This document shows, piece by piece, positions 1-8,333 of a stretch of DNA of 52,437 bases. Position numbers and translations under genes: made by a program. Positions within the stretch are counted from its first letter, which is position 1, and each line of letters opens with the position of its first letter. Location of the stretch: positions 1 through 52,437 of the forward strand of contig JAJZAN010000013.1 of the NCBI GenBank assembly GCA_021799435.1, in the 5' to 3' direction. Source of the DNA: Bacillota bacterium. Lineage in GTDB: Bacteria; Bacillota; Sulfobacillia; Sulfobacillales; Sulfobacillaceae. The notes under the pieces are model-generated. The model saw only the letters and a list, made by a program, of their open reading frames with translations. It searched no databases and was not told where the DNA came from.

Positions 1-1
1 T

Positions 2-1510
2 TCCGATCTGATAGCCGGCAGTATTGTGTCGAAAGTGTTCGGGATCATTCGCCAGTTTTCTATGGCCACCATCTTTGGGACTTCTGCCGACACGGACAGT
101 TGGCTCATGGCGAGCATCGTGCCCAACCTGTTGTACGGACTGTTGAGTCAAACTCTGACCAATGTGGTGGTGCCGGTTCTATCGGGCCGCGTAGAGACCG
201 TAGACAAGTCGGAGCGAACCGACATCTACATTAACGAGGTCTTTACTTGGGCGTTGGTGTTATCCGTGGTATTGGCTGTCATCGGTGAAATCCTGTCCAG
301 CCATTTAATCCATTGGGTAGCACCCGGATTCACAGGCGCTCGCTACCGGCTGGCGGTAGCGATGGTCCGCATTATGTTGCCCACCATGCCGTTCATGGCC
401 ATGGGCTCTTTGATTAACGGCATTTTGCAGGCGAACCGCATCTTCACCCCCTCGACCATCACCCCGATTATCATCAACGTCGGACGTGTGGCGGGCATTG
501 TGGTGCTGGGACTGTGGATCGGAATTCGCGGAGTGGCATATGGATTTCTGATCGCGCAAGCGTTGCAGTTGGTGTATTTGCTGCCAACCCTGTGGGCTCA
601 GCACATCCACCTTAGGTTTCGTTTCCGATTCTCCCATCCTTGGACGCGCCAGAGCGGCCGTTTGGCGTTGCCCTTCATTGCGTCTCATGGGGCTAACGTA
701 GGCGGAATCATGGTAGACCGGATTTTTGCCTCGCTTCTGCCGGTGGGACGCATCGCCGCCCTCAACTACTCCAATGTGCTCAGCACCTTGCCTATTACGC
801 TTTTGATTAATCCGGTGATATCGCCTCTCTACACCCAACTGTCTCAGAGTTTTAACCGGGACAACCGCAGTGCCTTTCGGGCTAGTTTGCAAAGCGGGTT
901 TGAGCTTATTACGCTGATTATCATGCCGCTCGCGCTCGCGTTTATCATACTGCGGGTTCCCATCATCCGGATTCTCTATCAACATGGACGTTTCAACACC
1001 CACTCGACCAACATAACGGCGCATCTTCTCATGTTTTGGTCCATTGGCCTGCCCGCCATTGCACTCGGCAGTCTCTTCTCGCGCGCCTTATTCGCTCAGC
1101 GGCTTACGCGTGTGACGGCTTGGATTAGTATCGTGGGCATTATCGCCAACGTAGCTGGCGACTTCCTGTTCATCCATCCATTGGGCGCGTCGGGATTAGC
1201 CCTAGCCACATCCCTGGCGGCATGGTGCCGGGCTATTGGGCTGGGCGCATGGCTTTTTTCCCGCGGAGAAAACCGGGTCAGCCCCCGTCTGAAGTTCGTG
1301 GCCGCAGAGTCTGCGGCGCTGGCTCTCTTTGTTGGAATTCTATTGTTGGGCGTAGGGCAGTTCCGTCTGGCCTTGAGCCCGTTTGGACTGCTGCTTGTCA
1401 TCAAAACGGTGGCTACTGCCGGAATCGCACTGGCCGTCTATGTAGGACTCTTACGCTGGGCCGGCGTAATGCCGTCTATCCGGCGCCGATCTTGGGACAG
1501 CGTCGTCTAG
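2..1510 (+). CDS. murJ: MurJ/MviN-like lipid flippase, 5' end outside the window
   Basis: Polytopic membrane protein of the MOP exporter superfamily, most like MurJ, which flips lipid II across the cytoplasmic membrane for peptidoglycan synthesis. About 500 residues are visible with some 12 hydrophobic segments. The frame is open to the window edge, and the upstream residues (SIVSKVFGIIRQF) match the usual MurJ start region SRxxGxxR. The GTG at 26 is therefore probably internal and a few codons are missing. The family motif P-x-L-Y-G-L-L near residue 35 and a late P-x-x-A-x-G segment also fit. It could instead be a Wzx-like polysaccharide flippase, given the sulfotransferase next to it. Its TAG stop shares the palindrome CTAG with the stop of the convergent sulfotransferase gene. 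Confidence 0.8.
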   Translation, partial: SDLIAGSIVSKVFGIIRQFSMATIFGTSADTDSWLMASIVPNLLYGLLSQTLTNVVVPVLSGRVETVDKSERTDIYINEVFTWALVLSVVLAVIGEILSSHLIHWVAPGFTGARYRLAVAMVRIMLPTMPFMAMGSLINGILQANRIFTPSTITPIIINVGRVAGIVVLGLWIGIRGVAYGFLIAQALQLVYLLPTLWAQHIHLRFRFRFSHPWTRQSGRLALPFIASHGANVGGIMVDRIFASLLPVGRIAALNYSNVLSTLPITLLINPVISPLYTQLSQSFNRDNRSAFRASLQSGFELITLIIMPLALAFIILRVPIIRILYQHGRFNTHSTNITAHLLMFWSIGLPAIALGSLFSRALFAQRLTRVTAWISIVGIIANVAGDFLFIHPLGASGLALATSLAAWCRAIGLGAWLFSRGENRVSPRLKFVAAESAALALFVGILLLGVGQFRLALSPFGLLLVIKTVATAGIALAVYVGLLRWAGVMPSIRRRSWDSVV

Positions 1511-2544
1511 TTAATCGGCACGCCTGAGGGCGTCCGACTCCATTCGATGGGCTGGTCAGTCCAAGGATCCCGATTTCGGGAGACTCGCCAACGGGTTCGA
1601 GCCCACCACAGCAACGCGCGCCGGTCAAGCCCCGCCAGCGCTTCCTTGGAATGAAACCGGCTCTCACCCGGAACCTCGTAACCGTGGCGCTTGAGATAGG
1701 AGCCGCATACGAAGGAAAAAATTCCGATCTCCTCGTCGGCCATGCGAGTACGCCACTTGTAGGCGTTGGACGCGTCAATCGCAGTGGTGGTGCGTTGCTT
1801 CCAAGGCTCCTGTTTGGGATCGAACAGGGGCTCTTGGCGGTACCGCACGAGCATATTGTCTTCGAAACTCAGTTGGAGATCCGCAGCCAGGCGTTTCATC
1901 TCCGAACCAGGATCCGTAATCAGGTCTTCGAACCTTGTGGTCAAGTAGTCATCTTTATAAAGAGTCTTGTAGCGATGCGACAAGACTTGATATTGCCGCC
2001 ACTGGAACGCGTGATTGAAGGCGTTGCCTCGGTTCCAAGGCACCTGGAGCAATGACAGATGCACGTCGCGCGGGTCCCGAATAATGGCTACGATGCGGGC
2101 ATCGGGAAAGACGCGCTTGATGGCGGGCACGTACATGAAATGCTCCGGAGTCTTTTCTCCCCAAATCGCCCGGCCCCGCTTCTCTGCGTGCTGCTCCATG
2201 ATGTGGGACAAGATGAAGCGGTGAGTTAGTTTTCCCCTTTCCCACGCGGCTCGAAACGTGTCCAGCAACTGTTGGCGTGGAAGGTTCATAGGCTGAAGAG
2301 TGGGTTTTTTAAACCATTGCACCATAGTGGCTTCGACCACATCCCAGTCACGGAACCCTGGGCCGCGTGCCAGCGGTTTCCACACCCGGCTGAAATAGTT
2401 GGTTTCGGGACCAACCGCAATGGCACTATGAGCGCTAAGCAACGAGGCTAAAAGGGTGGTTCCGGAGCGGGGCATGCCAACCACAAAGATTGGCGCCGTA
2501 TCTTTCAACTGAAGTCCTCCTCGGGTGAGCCCGGTGTAAGTCAT
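1507..2544 (-). CDS. PAPS-dependent sulfotransferase family protein
   Basis: Cytosolic sulfotransferase of about 345 residues, expected to move a sulfuryl group from 3'-phosphoadenosine 5'-phosphosulfate to a hydroxyl or amine acceptor. The 5'-phosphosulfate loop GMPRSGTT is at residues 23-30. The 3'-phosphate-binding stretch AIIRDPRDV is near residues 153-161, preceded by the KTPEH motif at about 131. The acceptor cannot be read from the sequence; a glycan, lipid or surface polymer is plausible beside a lipid flippase. The start is the ATG at 2544, and no better start with a ribosome site was found downstream. The gene is convergent with murJ and overlaps it by 4 bp. Confidence 0.85.
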   Translation of the reverse strand: MTYTGLTRGGLQLKDTAPIFVVGMPRSGTTLLASLLSAHSAIAVGPETNYFSRVWKPLARGPGFRDWDVVEATMVQWFKKPTLQPMNLPRQQLLDTFRAAWERGKLTHRFILSHIMEQHAEKRGRAIWGEKTPEHFMYVPAIKRVFPDARIVAIIRDPRDVHLSLLQVPWNRGNAFNHAFQWRQYQVLSHRYKTLYKDDYLTTRFEDLITDPGSEMKRLAADLQLSFEDNMLVRYRQEPLFDPKQEPWKQRTTTAIDASNAYKWRTRMADEEIGIFSFVCGSYLKRHGYEVPGESRFHSKEALAGLDRRALLWWARTRWRVSRNRDPWTDQPIEWSRTPSGVPIN

Positions 2545-2711
2545 GTCGAGCAGCAGGACTCGAAACGTTGTTCGTCCTTATTCTACCGATAAAAGCACTA
2601 AGAATGGCGGCACCCCGTCGTATTTAAGAGAATATTCAGCGATTCCGTCGCTGGTTTCGGGCCCCGGGCCGCTCTGGTACACTGCGAGAGCAAGAGGGAG
2701 GAGGAGGCCGT

Positions 2712-3848
2712 TTGCAACGGGCGCTGTTGGCAGCATCAGCCGTCGAGGCGTTTTTTCTGTTGGCGCTGTTGGGCTATGGCCCTCTCTACCTGCACCAAAC
2801 CTTTCATGCGAGCGATGTGCTATCCAGTATGGCGGCGGCGGCTCCCACCTTAGCCATGTTTTTAGGGTCTACTTGGTGGGGACACCGATTGTCCCGCCTC
2901 GGGACCCGACGCGTGGCGTACATCGGTATCGGCGGTTATTTTGCGGCGGGATTGGTCATTTTTTTGGCTTCTGGGGCGTGGATGTACATTATCGGACTGA
3001 TGGCCTCGACGCTCTTCACGTCGGCTCTGGCGCCCGCCACCCTTACCATGCTGACCGTCGGTGGCGGAGATATGGGGCGGCGTTTGGCAGGGCGGCTGAA
3101 GTGGCAATCCAGCGGATGGCTTCTGGGCGGGTTGGTGAGTGGATATGCGGCGTCGATCGCACCGCGGGGATTCGCCGACTTGGAGGCGGGGTTGGCTCTC
3201 TTAATGGTGATTCCAGCATTGCTGATGTGGAAGGCCCCCGACTTTCTAGAGATCACCCCACCTTCCGCGGAAAGGGCGTCCGGAGCGACTGGCCTCACCA
3301 TTTTGCTGGTATTGCCGTTCTTTCTGGCTTACGCCGGAAACGAAGGGTTTTTCACCAATTTTGGACTCTACTTGCACGCTTTGGCGATCCCCACCACCTG
3401 GGTCGGTTGGAGCGCCTCGATTAGCACCGCTTTAGGCTGGGGGATAGCGTCACACATTGGACGGTGGGCGGATCGGTTTGGCGGCAAAGCGCTTTTGATG
3501 CGGGTCCTCATCGCCTATACGGTCATGTATCTGGCCATGTCCTTGGCCCGTTCGGAAATTATTGTCATTATCGCATTCTCCGTTCCGTTGTACCCGTTGT
3601 TAAATATCGGCATTCAACGGGCGGTTGCTGAGTCGTTGCCGGCTCGGCTGCACGGCGGAGCCATGGGACTCATCAACGGCGCCAGCGGGCTGGCAACCAC
3701 GGGTGGAAGTCTTGTCATGGGGACCATGAATAATTTCTTGGGACCCTACAGCATGCCTTGGACGGCCGTCGCGTTGGTGTTGTCTGGACTGGTGCTGGCT
3801 CAACTGCTCTATCGCTCCAACCGTGGTGCCCACCCTTCTAACACGTAA
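2712..3848 (+). CDS. MFS transporter
   Basis: Major facilitator superfamily permease of 378 residues with 11-12 predicted membrane helices. The loop between helices 2 and 3 (WWGHRLSRLGTRR) matches the MFS signature GxxxDRxGxRR. I start at the TTG because it follows a very strong purine-rich site (GGAGGAGG) at a good distance, whereas upstream in-frame codons do not. The C-terminal half keeps the typical second-repeat loop (GRWADRFGGK). The substrate is unknown; the size and fold suit a drug- or sugar-type exporter. It stands alone, divergent from the sulfotransferase gene with about 165 bp between them. Confidence 0.85.
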   Translation: MQRALLAASAVEAFFLLALLGYGPLYLHQTFHASDVLSSMAAAAPTLAMFLGSTWWGHRLSRLGTRRVAYIGIGGYFAAGLVIFLASGAWMYIIGLMASTLFTSALAPATLTMLTVGGGDMGRRLAGRLKWQSSGWLLGGLVSGYAASIAPRGFADLEAGLALLMVIPALLMWKAPDFLEITPPSAERASGATGLTILLVLPFFLAYAGNEGFFTNFGLYLHALAIPTTWVGWSASISTALGWGIASHIGRWADRFGGKALLMRVLIAYTVMYLAMSLARSEIIVIIAFSVPLYPLLNIGIQRAVAESLPARLHGGAMGLINGASGLATTGGSLVMGTMNNFLGPYSMPWTAVALVLSGLVLAQLLYRSNRGAHPSNT

Positions 3849-3936
3849 CAGCTCGGCAATATCTTGCGGGTAGCATGTGGCTAACACAGGTCGGCCTGCG
3901 GCGTCTTCGCCGCACCGCAAGATGAGGTGACAGCAC

Positions 3937-4218
3937 ATGGCTTTGACCCCAAAACGGATGCCCCACGACGTGGCGTTTAGCATGTCGCGCAATCTCAAGC
4001 GCGCCTTGGCGGGATTGTCGATGGCCGGTTTCTTCTCGTTTTTGGTGTTGGCTTCCGGCAATCGCGTCGGCGTCACATCGCCTGGCGCGGCCACCACGCG
4101 GCCCACGACGTCGCAATTCTTCGGGAACTCTTCCCAACACAGCTTTTTCGGTACCCACAGCGGAGTGAGCTCGCCCGCCCGCGGTACCACGCCCCTGACG
4201 AGTACGGCGGTTTCCTAA
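3937..4218 (+). CDS. small Ser/Thr-rich membrane-anchored protein upstream of apbE
   Basis: Not a recognised family. This 93-residue protein has a basic N-terminus, one hydrophobic segment at about residues 22-41, and an outside tail rich in Ser and Thr. The tail carries a short imperfect repeat (FFGNSSQHS / FFGTHSG). A GAGGTG ribosome site lies 8-9 nt before the ATG. The stop is one base before the apbE ATG, so the two are almost certainly co-translated. Since ApbE attaches FMN to Thr or Ser of partner proteins, the tail is a tempting substrate, but no canonical flavinylation motif is visible. It may only be a structural partner of the membrane haem protein downstream. Confidence 0.6.
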   Translation: MALTPKRMPHDVAFSMSRNLKRALAGLSMAGFFSFLVLASGNRVGVTSPGAATTRPTTSQFFGNSSQHSFFGTHSGVSSPARGTTPLTSTAVS

Positions 4219-4219
4219 G

Positions 4220-5137
4220 ATGTTGGCGAGGCGTTCGTTTCATGCCATGGGTACTACGGTCTGGGTCGTTGCTCGCTCTCGTCAAGTGGAGTGGGCTCGG
4301 GTGCGGGCCCAACATGTATTCGAGACTTGGGAGAGCCGTCTCAGCCGTTTTCGTCCGCAGAGCGAGTTGAGCCGGCTTAATGGCGCTGGCGGCCGTCCTG
4401 TGCGCGTGTCGCGGGAATTGTTTGAGGTTGTTTTCCAAGCCGTTCGAGCGGCGCAAGCTACCCAGGGGCGTTTTGACCCGACATTGGGCCGTCACTTGGC
4501 CCAATTAGGATATGACCGTAGTTGGGAAATCGTTCCGCCAGAGCAGGCAGGGCCTGTACCGCTGATAGACCGCCCCTCGCATAATTGGCAGGCCGTCGAG
4601 ATGGCTTGGGACACCGGCACGATTCGGTTGCCGCGCGGGGTGTGGCTGGATTTAGGCGGTATCGGCAAGGGAATGGCGGTCGACGCAGCCGTGACCGACC
4701 TCAAGGCCGCCGGTGTGGACCCGGTGATGGTGAATGCGGGGGGAGATCTAGCCGTGTCGGGCCATCCCCCTGGCGGCGGTCCCTGGCCGATTGGCATCGG
4801 GAATGAACCCTATGCGGCCATTAATCTCGATACGGGAGGGCTGGCAACGTCGGGACTGGCTCGTCGGCAGTGGGTCCGGGGGGGCGTCCGCTGTCATCAT
4901 CTCATTGATCCGGCTACAGGAGTGTCGGTGAACAACTCCTTGTTTCGCGTAACGGTGGCGGCACCCACGGCTATGCAGGCGGACGTAGCCGCTAAGGTCG
5001 CTCTCATCAGCGGGCCTGAAGCCGGCAAGCGCTTTTTGCTGGAGGTCGGATTATCGGGCGAGATGGAGTGGAAAGACGGAACGCTGGACGTGGTAGGTCG
5101 ATGGCCCGAAGAGCGACAAACAGGAGGTTTCGCGTGA
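4220..5137 (+). CDS. apbE: FAD:protein FMN transferase (ApbE family)
   Basis: Predicted to transfer FMN from FAD to a Thr/Ser side chain of an extracytoplasmic redox protein. At 305 residues it has family length. The signature segments appear in order: AMGTTVWV near the N-terminus, SRLSRFRPQSELSRLN, GRFDPTLG, LDLGGIGKG with the catalytic-region Asp, VNAGGDLAVSG, HHLIDPATG, and the Mg-binding AMQADVAAK near the C-terminus. There is no obvious signal peptide, so it may act inside the cell. Its TGA overlaps the GTG start of the next gene (GTGA), so apbE and the ferric-reductase-like protein are translationally coupled. No clear flavinylated partner with a known motif is found here. Confidence 0.9.
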   Translation: MLARRSFHAMGTTVWVVARSRQVEWARVRAQHVFETWESRLSRFRPQSELSRLNGAGGRPVRVSRELFEVVFQAVRAAQATQGRFDPTLGRHLAQLGYDRSWEIVPPEQAGPVPLIDRPSHNWQAVEMAWDTGTIRLPRGVWLDLGGIGKGMAVDAAVTDLKAAGVDPVMVNAGGDLAVSGHPPGGGPWPIGIGNEPYAAINLDTGGLATSGLARRQWVRGGVRCHHLIDPATGVSVNNSLFRVTVAAPTAMQADVAAKVALISGPEAGKRFLLEVGLSGEMEWKDGTLDVVGRWPEERQTGGFA

Positions 5138-5316
5138 ACGCGGCGTTGACATGGGATGTGGTCCGAGCCAGTGGGTTTGCCGCCTATGGACTGGTGACGC
5201 TGTCCATCGTATTCGGCCTCCTATTAAGTCAGCGCGCCCAATCACGGGACCACTGGCCCCGCTTCGTGAACCAGGAACTCCATCAATACACGCTTTTGCT
5301 GGCGGGAATGTTTTAG
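5134..5316 (+). CDS. ferric-reductase-like transmembrane protein, N-terminal piece before the frame break
   Basis: The GTG at 5134 overlaps the apbE stop and follows AGGAGG. The 60-residue product has the first membrane helix (about residues 12-31) and the start of the second, with one candidate haem histidine in ELHQY. Translation then meets TAG at 5314 directly after ATG TTT. Reading on in the next frame from the fourth T gives FSAVHGISAWLDP and then, without a stop, the downstream 281-residue frame. The continuation is exactly what the family expects. This is therefore the front half of a single ancestral gene, broken either by an extra T, by a sequencing error, or bridged by +1 frameshifting. 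Confidence 0.6.
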   Translation: MNAALTWDVVRASGFAAYGLVTLSIVFGLLLSQRAQSRDHWPRFVNQELHQYTLLLAGMF

Positions 5317-5317
5317 T
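5301..5317 (+). other. frame break or candidate +1 frameshift site (TTT TAG T)
   Basis: The reading frame of the ferric-reductase-like protein runs GCG GGA ATG TTT TAG. Removing one T, or slipping +1 on TTTT, gives ATG TTT AGT GCC GTC CAC and restores the family sequence, including a conserved His. A slippery codon directly before a stop, with a purine-rich stretch (GGCGGGA) three bases upstream, has the same spacing as the prfB frameshift site of E. coli. The purine match to the anti-Shine-Dalgarno is imperfect. A mutation or read error cannot be excluded. Confidence 0.55.
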
Positions 5318-5353
5318 GCCGTCCACGGAATCTCGGCCTGGCTAGACCCTTTC

Positions 5354-6199
5354 ATGAAGTTTCATTGGTACGAAGTGCTGATTCCATTTAAAAGTCATTA
5401 CCGGCCCCTGTGGATGGCCTTGGGGATTGTGTCCTTGTATCTGGGAATGGCTGTGGGGCTCTCCACATGGCTTCGGCCTCGGATTGGGTACAAGGTTTGG
5501 CGCATGTTTCACTATGTCAATTATCTGGTGTTCGTCCTTGTCACGCTGCACGGTCTGGGAACGGGAAGCGACACCCGCACGGGATGGGCTATGGCAGATT
5601 ACGCCGGCAGCGTCGCTGTGGTGGCCGGTCTGACCCTTTGGCGCTTATGGCAGCCGGCAGGCGGCCAAGCGAATCGGCATCCCAGGACTATGCTGGCGGT
5701 TTCGGGTGTGCTCACAGCCGGTGTGTTGTGGGCGGTGTCCGGACCACTGCAACCGGGATGGAATCGCATAGCCAACAACGGCCATGGGTCAGGAGCCCGG
5801 ATCCCAGCGGCCTATGTAAGTGCGTCCACGCTGCCGGTGCCGGTTCGGACTTCGGTGCAGGGCACGTTCACGGAAGCACAGCAACAATCCGGTGCAATTG
5901 CCCTCGACCTCCAAGCTCGAGTATCCGGGACCGAGCCGGGGACCATTGCCGTCCAGTTGCTGGGACAAGCCACCTACGGCAACAGCATCAGCATTGGCGG
6001 CGGCAAGGCACTCTGGGAACCGGACAACCTCAACAACTATTTTTCCAGCCAGCATGTCACATTCCATAACGATACCGTGAGCGCTGTCTTGACGGGAGAT
6101 GCGGGGCATCAGGTGACGCTCCGCATGACCATTTTGTCTATTGATGCCGTATCCGGGACCTTTAAAGGAACCCTCACAATCCTCCCCGCCAATTCATGA
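5354..6199 (+). CDS. ferric-reductase-like transmembrane protein, C-terminal piece
   Basis: Continuation of the 5134 gene in another frame. The ATG at 5354 has no ribosome site before it, and the frame is open upstream to 5312, which supports a fused original. It holds further membrane helices with two more candidate haem-binding histidines (MFHYVNY and TLHGL), spaced as in the YedZ/ferric-reductase-like membrane family. A last helix at about residues 110-125 is followed by an outside region of about 150 residues rich in Gly, Thr and Val, probably beta-structured and without a recognised domain. The whole protein would move electrons across the membrane through b-haems. The apbE neighbour suggests an extracytoplasmic flavin partner. 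Alone, this piece would lack half of the haem ligands. Confidence 0.6.
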   Translation: MKFHWYEVLIPFKSHYRPLWMALGIVSLYLGMAVGLSTWLRPRIGYKVWRMFHYVNYLVFVLVTLHGLGTGSDTRTGWAMADYAGSVAVVAGLTLWRLWQPAGGQANRHPRTMLAVSGVLTAGVLWAVSGPLQPGWNRIANNGHGSGARIPAAYVSASTLPVPVRTSVQGTFTEAQQQSGAIALDLQARVSGTEPGTIAVQLLGQATYGNSISIGGGKALWEPDNLNNYFSSQHVTFHNDTVSAVLTGDAGHQVTLRMTILSIDAVSGTFKGTLTILPANS

Positions 6200-6336
6200 C
6201 CATTGACATGGGCGTTATACTACCAAAAAGCCCCTTTCATCGTTGATGTCTTGAAACGCCCATGGGTATCCGCATGCTTCCATCTACTGGGGGGATGATA
6301 TCGACCATGGACGTGGGCCCAAAAGGAGAGGATACC

Positions 6337-7443
6337 ATGGCAGAACGCATCGTGGTAATCGGCGGTGGTTACGCTGGCTTGGCGGCAGTCGGGGAGTTGC
6401 GGCGCCAGTCCCATGTAGAGATGACGCTGATTGATCCTGGGGAAGGCCACGAACTGATTCCGGAGCTGCCAGAAGCGCTCCGCCGGCATGATCCTATTGA
6501 GGAGCACATAGTGCCATTTCTCGAGTTGTTGAAAGACACTGGCGTCAGCCATGTGAAGGCCCGGGTGGCGGACATCAGCCAACAGGACCGGACTGTGACT
6601 CTGGAAGACGGAAAGACGCTGTCTTACGACTGGCTCATTGTGTCGCCCGGTTCGGTCAGCGCTTATCCGCCCATCCCGGGATTGGAGGAGCGTTCTCTGC
6701 CTCTTCGCAACGCTCACGATACATGGCGCATCAAGGATCGTCTGCACGAAAATGCCCATCAGCGAGTCGTGGTGGTGGGGGGCGGCCTCACGGGAACCGA
6801 GGTGGCCGGGGTTCTGGCAGAAGATCATGACGTCTGGCTGGTGGAAGGGGCTTCACGGCTGTTGCCCGCCTTGGGGGTGGGCCTCGCTCGGTACGCCCGG
6901 GAACGGCTGCAGGCAGCCGGCGTCAAAGTCCTGATGGGGCAAAAGTTGGTGCGGGTGGAGGGCACCACGCTGCAGTTGGAGCGTGACCAGATTCATTACG
7001 ACGTTCTGATATGGGCTGGAGGCATTCAGGCGCCCAAGTGGCTGCGCAACACGGACCTGCCCTTAGACCAGAAGGGGTATCCGGTTGCGAGCCCCGAAGG
7101 GCGCGTCTCGGAGCGGGTGTTCGCGGCCGGTGATGTCTGGCGGGTGTGGGCTGGGAACCAGGAGGTGCCCCAGACCGCCCAGTTGGCCACCTTGGCAGGA
7201 CATTACGTCGGGGAAGCGGTGACCCGGGCCATCCGGGGCGAGCCCCTGCCGGCTCCGTTTACGCCTAGACTGCGCGGGATGCTCATTTCGCTCGACCCCG
7301 GCATCGGTGTGGGATGGGTGATCCGGGGCGGCATCCCAGTCCGGGGCACGTCGGCTCGTACACTGAAAGAGCTGTCGTTTCAGCAGTACCGGCTCAAACT
7401 GTCCCGCGTCTTTGGGCGGGGATGGCCGTTTGCGGGCGTCTAA
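6337..7443 (+). CDS. NDH-2-like NAD(P)/FAD oxidoreductase
   Basis: Pyridine nucleotide-disulfide family flavoprotein, probably a type II NADH:quinone dehydrogenase working at the inner face of the membrane. The first Rossmann motif VVIGGGYAGLAA lies at residues 6-17 for the FAD. The second, VVVVGGGLTGTEVAG, lies near residue 145 for NAD(P)H. The FAD-closing motif VFAAGDVWRVW lies near residue 265. No CxxxxC redox disulfide is visible, which argues against a thiol reductase. I prefer the ATG at 6337 over upstream ATGs because AAAAGGAGAGG lies just before it and the first Rossmann strand then sits in the usual place. Length is 368 residues. It may feed the cytochrome bd oxidase coded further on. 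It is convergent with panE, and the stop codons overlap. Confidence 0.8.
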   Translation: MAERIVVIGGGYAGLAAVGELRRQSHVEMTLIDPGEGHELIPELPEALRRHDPIEEHIVPFLELLKDTGVSHVKARVADISQQDRTVTLEDGKTLSYDWLIVSPGSVSAYPPIPGLEERSLPLRNAHDTWRIKDRLHENAHQRVVVVGGGLTGTEVAGVLAEDHDVWLVEGASRLLPALGVGLARYARERLQAAGVKVLMGQKLVRVEGTTLQLERDQIHYDVLIWAGGIQAPKWLRNTDLPLDQKGYPVASPEGRVSERVFAAGDVWRVWAGNQEVPQTAQLATLAGHYVGEAVTRAIRGEPLPAPFTPRLRGMLISLDPGIGVGWVIRGGIPVRGTSARTLKELSFQQYRLKLSRVFGRGWPFAGV

Positions 7444-8333
7444 AGCTGGGCTCGGAGAGACTTGATCAGATGGGTGAGCGCTTCATGGGTGGGAGCGCTC
7501 ATTCCCCGTTTTGCGGCCGTCCTGGCGATGTAGCCGTTGATAGCGGCAATTTCGGTTTCGAGTCCCGCCCGTATGTCCTGCAGCATGGAGGACAAGTTGT
7601 CGCGGGTTTGTTCGGTCAGTGTCCGCACCTGATCGGATAAGTCCTGAGGCAACTCGACCCCGACAGATTCTGCCGTGGCTTTGGCTTCCCGGATAAGAGG
7701 GTCGGCGAGGCGCCACAGCGGGTGGCTTGGCAGGTCGCCGTTGGGGCAGTCGGCGAGGGCCGACAAGGGGTTAATGATGCTGTTTTGCACGAGCTTTACC
7801 CAGCGGCGGGTGAGCATCGCCTGATCGTCCACCCAGGTCCAATTCCAACCATGAGTGCGGCTCAAGGACTCGAGCGCGTCCATGCGCCAGTCTTTTCGGA
7901 TCGGGAGAATAGTTTCACCTGACCCGTTGATGGTGATCCCGCGCATTGTGGGGGTGTCGAGGCGTAAAACCGCTGCGGTGGTGGTTCCAACGGCCAGGTG
8001 GGCGTCATGGAGCACATCTTCTTGGCCCATGCCATTCATGAGGGAGATGACCAGGCTTGCTTGGGCATGGTGGCTAAGCCAGGCTTGGACGCGGGCCATA
8101 CCCCTCCACTTGACGGCCAGCAACACGATGTCGGGTGACCGTGGGGGATCGGCGTCCCAAGCCAGCCATCGTGGTTCTGCTGTGACTACGCGAGATTGGT
8201 CCTGCACCTGATAGGGCGGGGCAGCTTGGCCGATAATCAGCGGGTCCAGAGGGGCTAGTCGATGGGCCCAGTAGCGGCCCATGGCGCCAGTGCCGAGAAT
8301 GACTAGGGACGGCGCCCCCGATCGTTCTGCCAA
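7440..8333 (-). CDS. panE: 2-dehydropantoate 2-reductase
   Basis: NADPH-dependent reduction of 2-dehydropantoate to pantoate, the second step toward pantothenate and coenzyme A. The N-terminal Rossmann motif is LGTGAMG. The catalytic-region Lys lies in LLAVKW, SLMNGMGQED matches the family Asn segment, and NSIINPLSAL matches the C-terminal helical domain. The start is uncertain. The TTG at 8333 sits 11 nt after AAGGAG, while the GTG at 8345 lies almost on top of that site. Either way the gene begins inside the end of panB by about 30-40 bp, so the two are coupled. No panC or panD lies in the window. Confidence 0.85.
   Translation of the reverse strand: MAERSGAPSLVILGTGAMGRYWAHRLAPLDPLIIGQAAPPYQVQDQSRVVTAEPRWLAWDADPPRSPDIVLLAVKWRGMARVQAWLSHHAQASLVISLMNGMGQEDVLHDAHLAVGTTTAAVLRLDTPTMRGITINGSGETILPIRKDWRMDALESLSRTHGWNWTWVDDQAMLTRRWVKLVQNSIINPLSALADCPNGDLPSHPLWRLADPLIREAKATAESVGVELPQDLSDQVRTLTEQTRDNLSSMLQDIRAGLETEIAAINGYIARTAAKRGMSAPTHEALTHLIKSLRAQL

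Noticed and set aside
305..1024. 239-codon open frame opposite the MurJ-like gene
   Set aside because: It is antisense to a clear membrane protein, its composition is Arg/Gln/His-rich as expected of a shadow frame, and it has no ribosome site.
2543..3424. 293-codon frame overlapping the MFS gene on the same strand
   Set aside because: It is rich in Arg, Gly and Ser, lacks any family likeness, and the MFS frame with its strong ribosome site explains the DNA.
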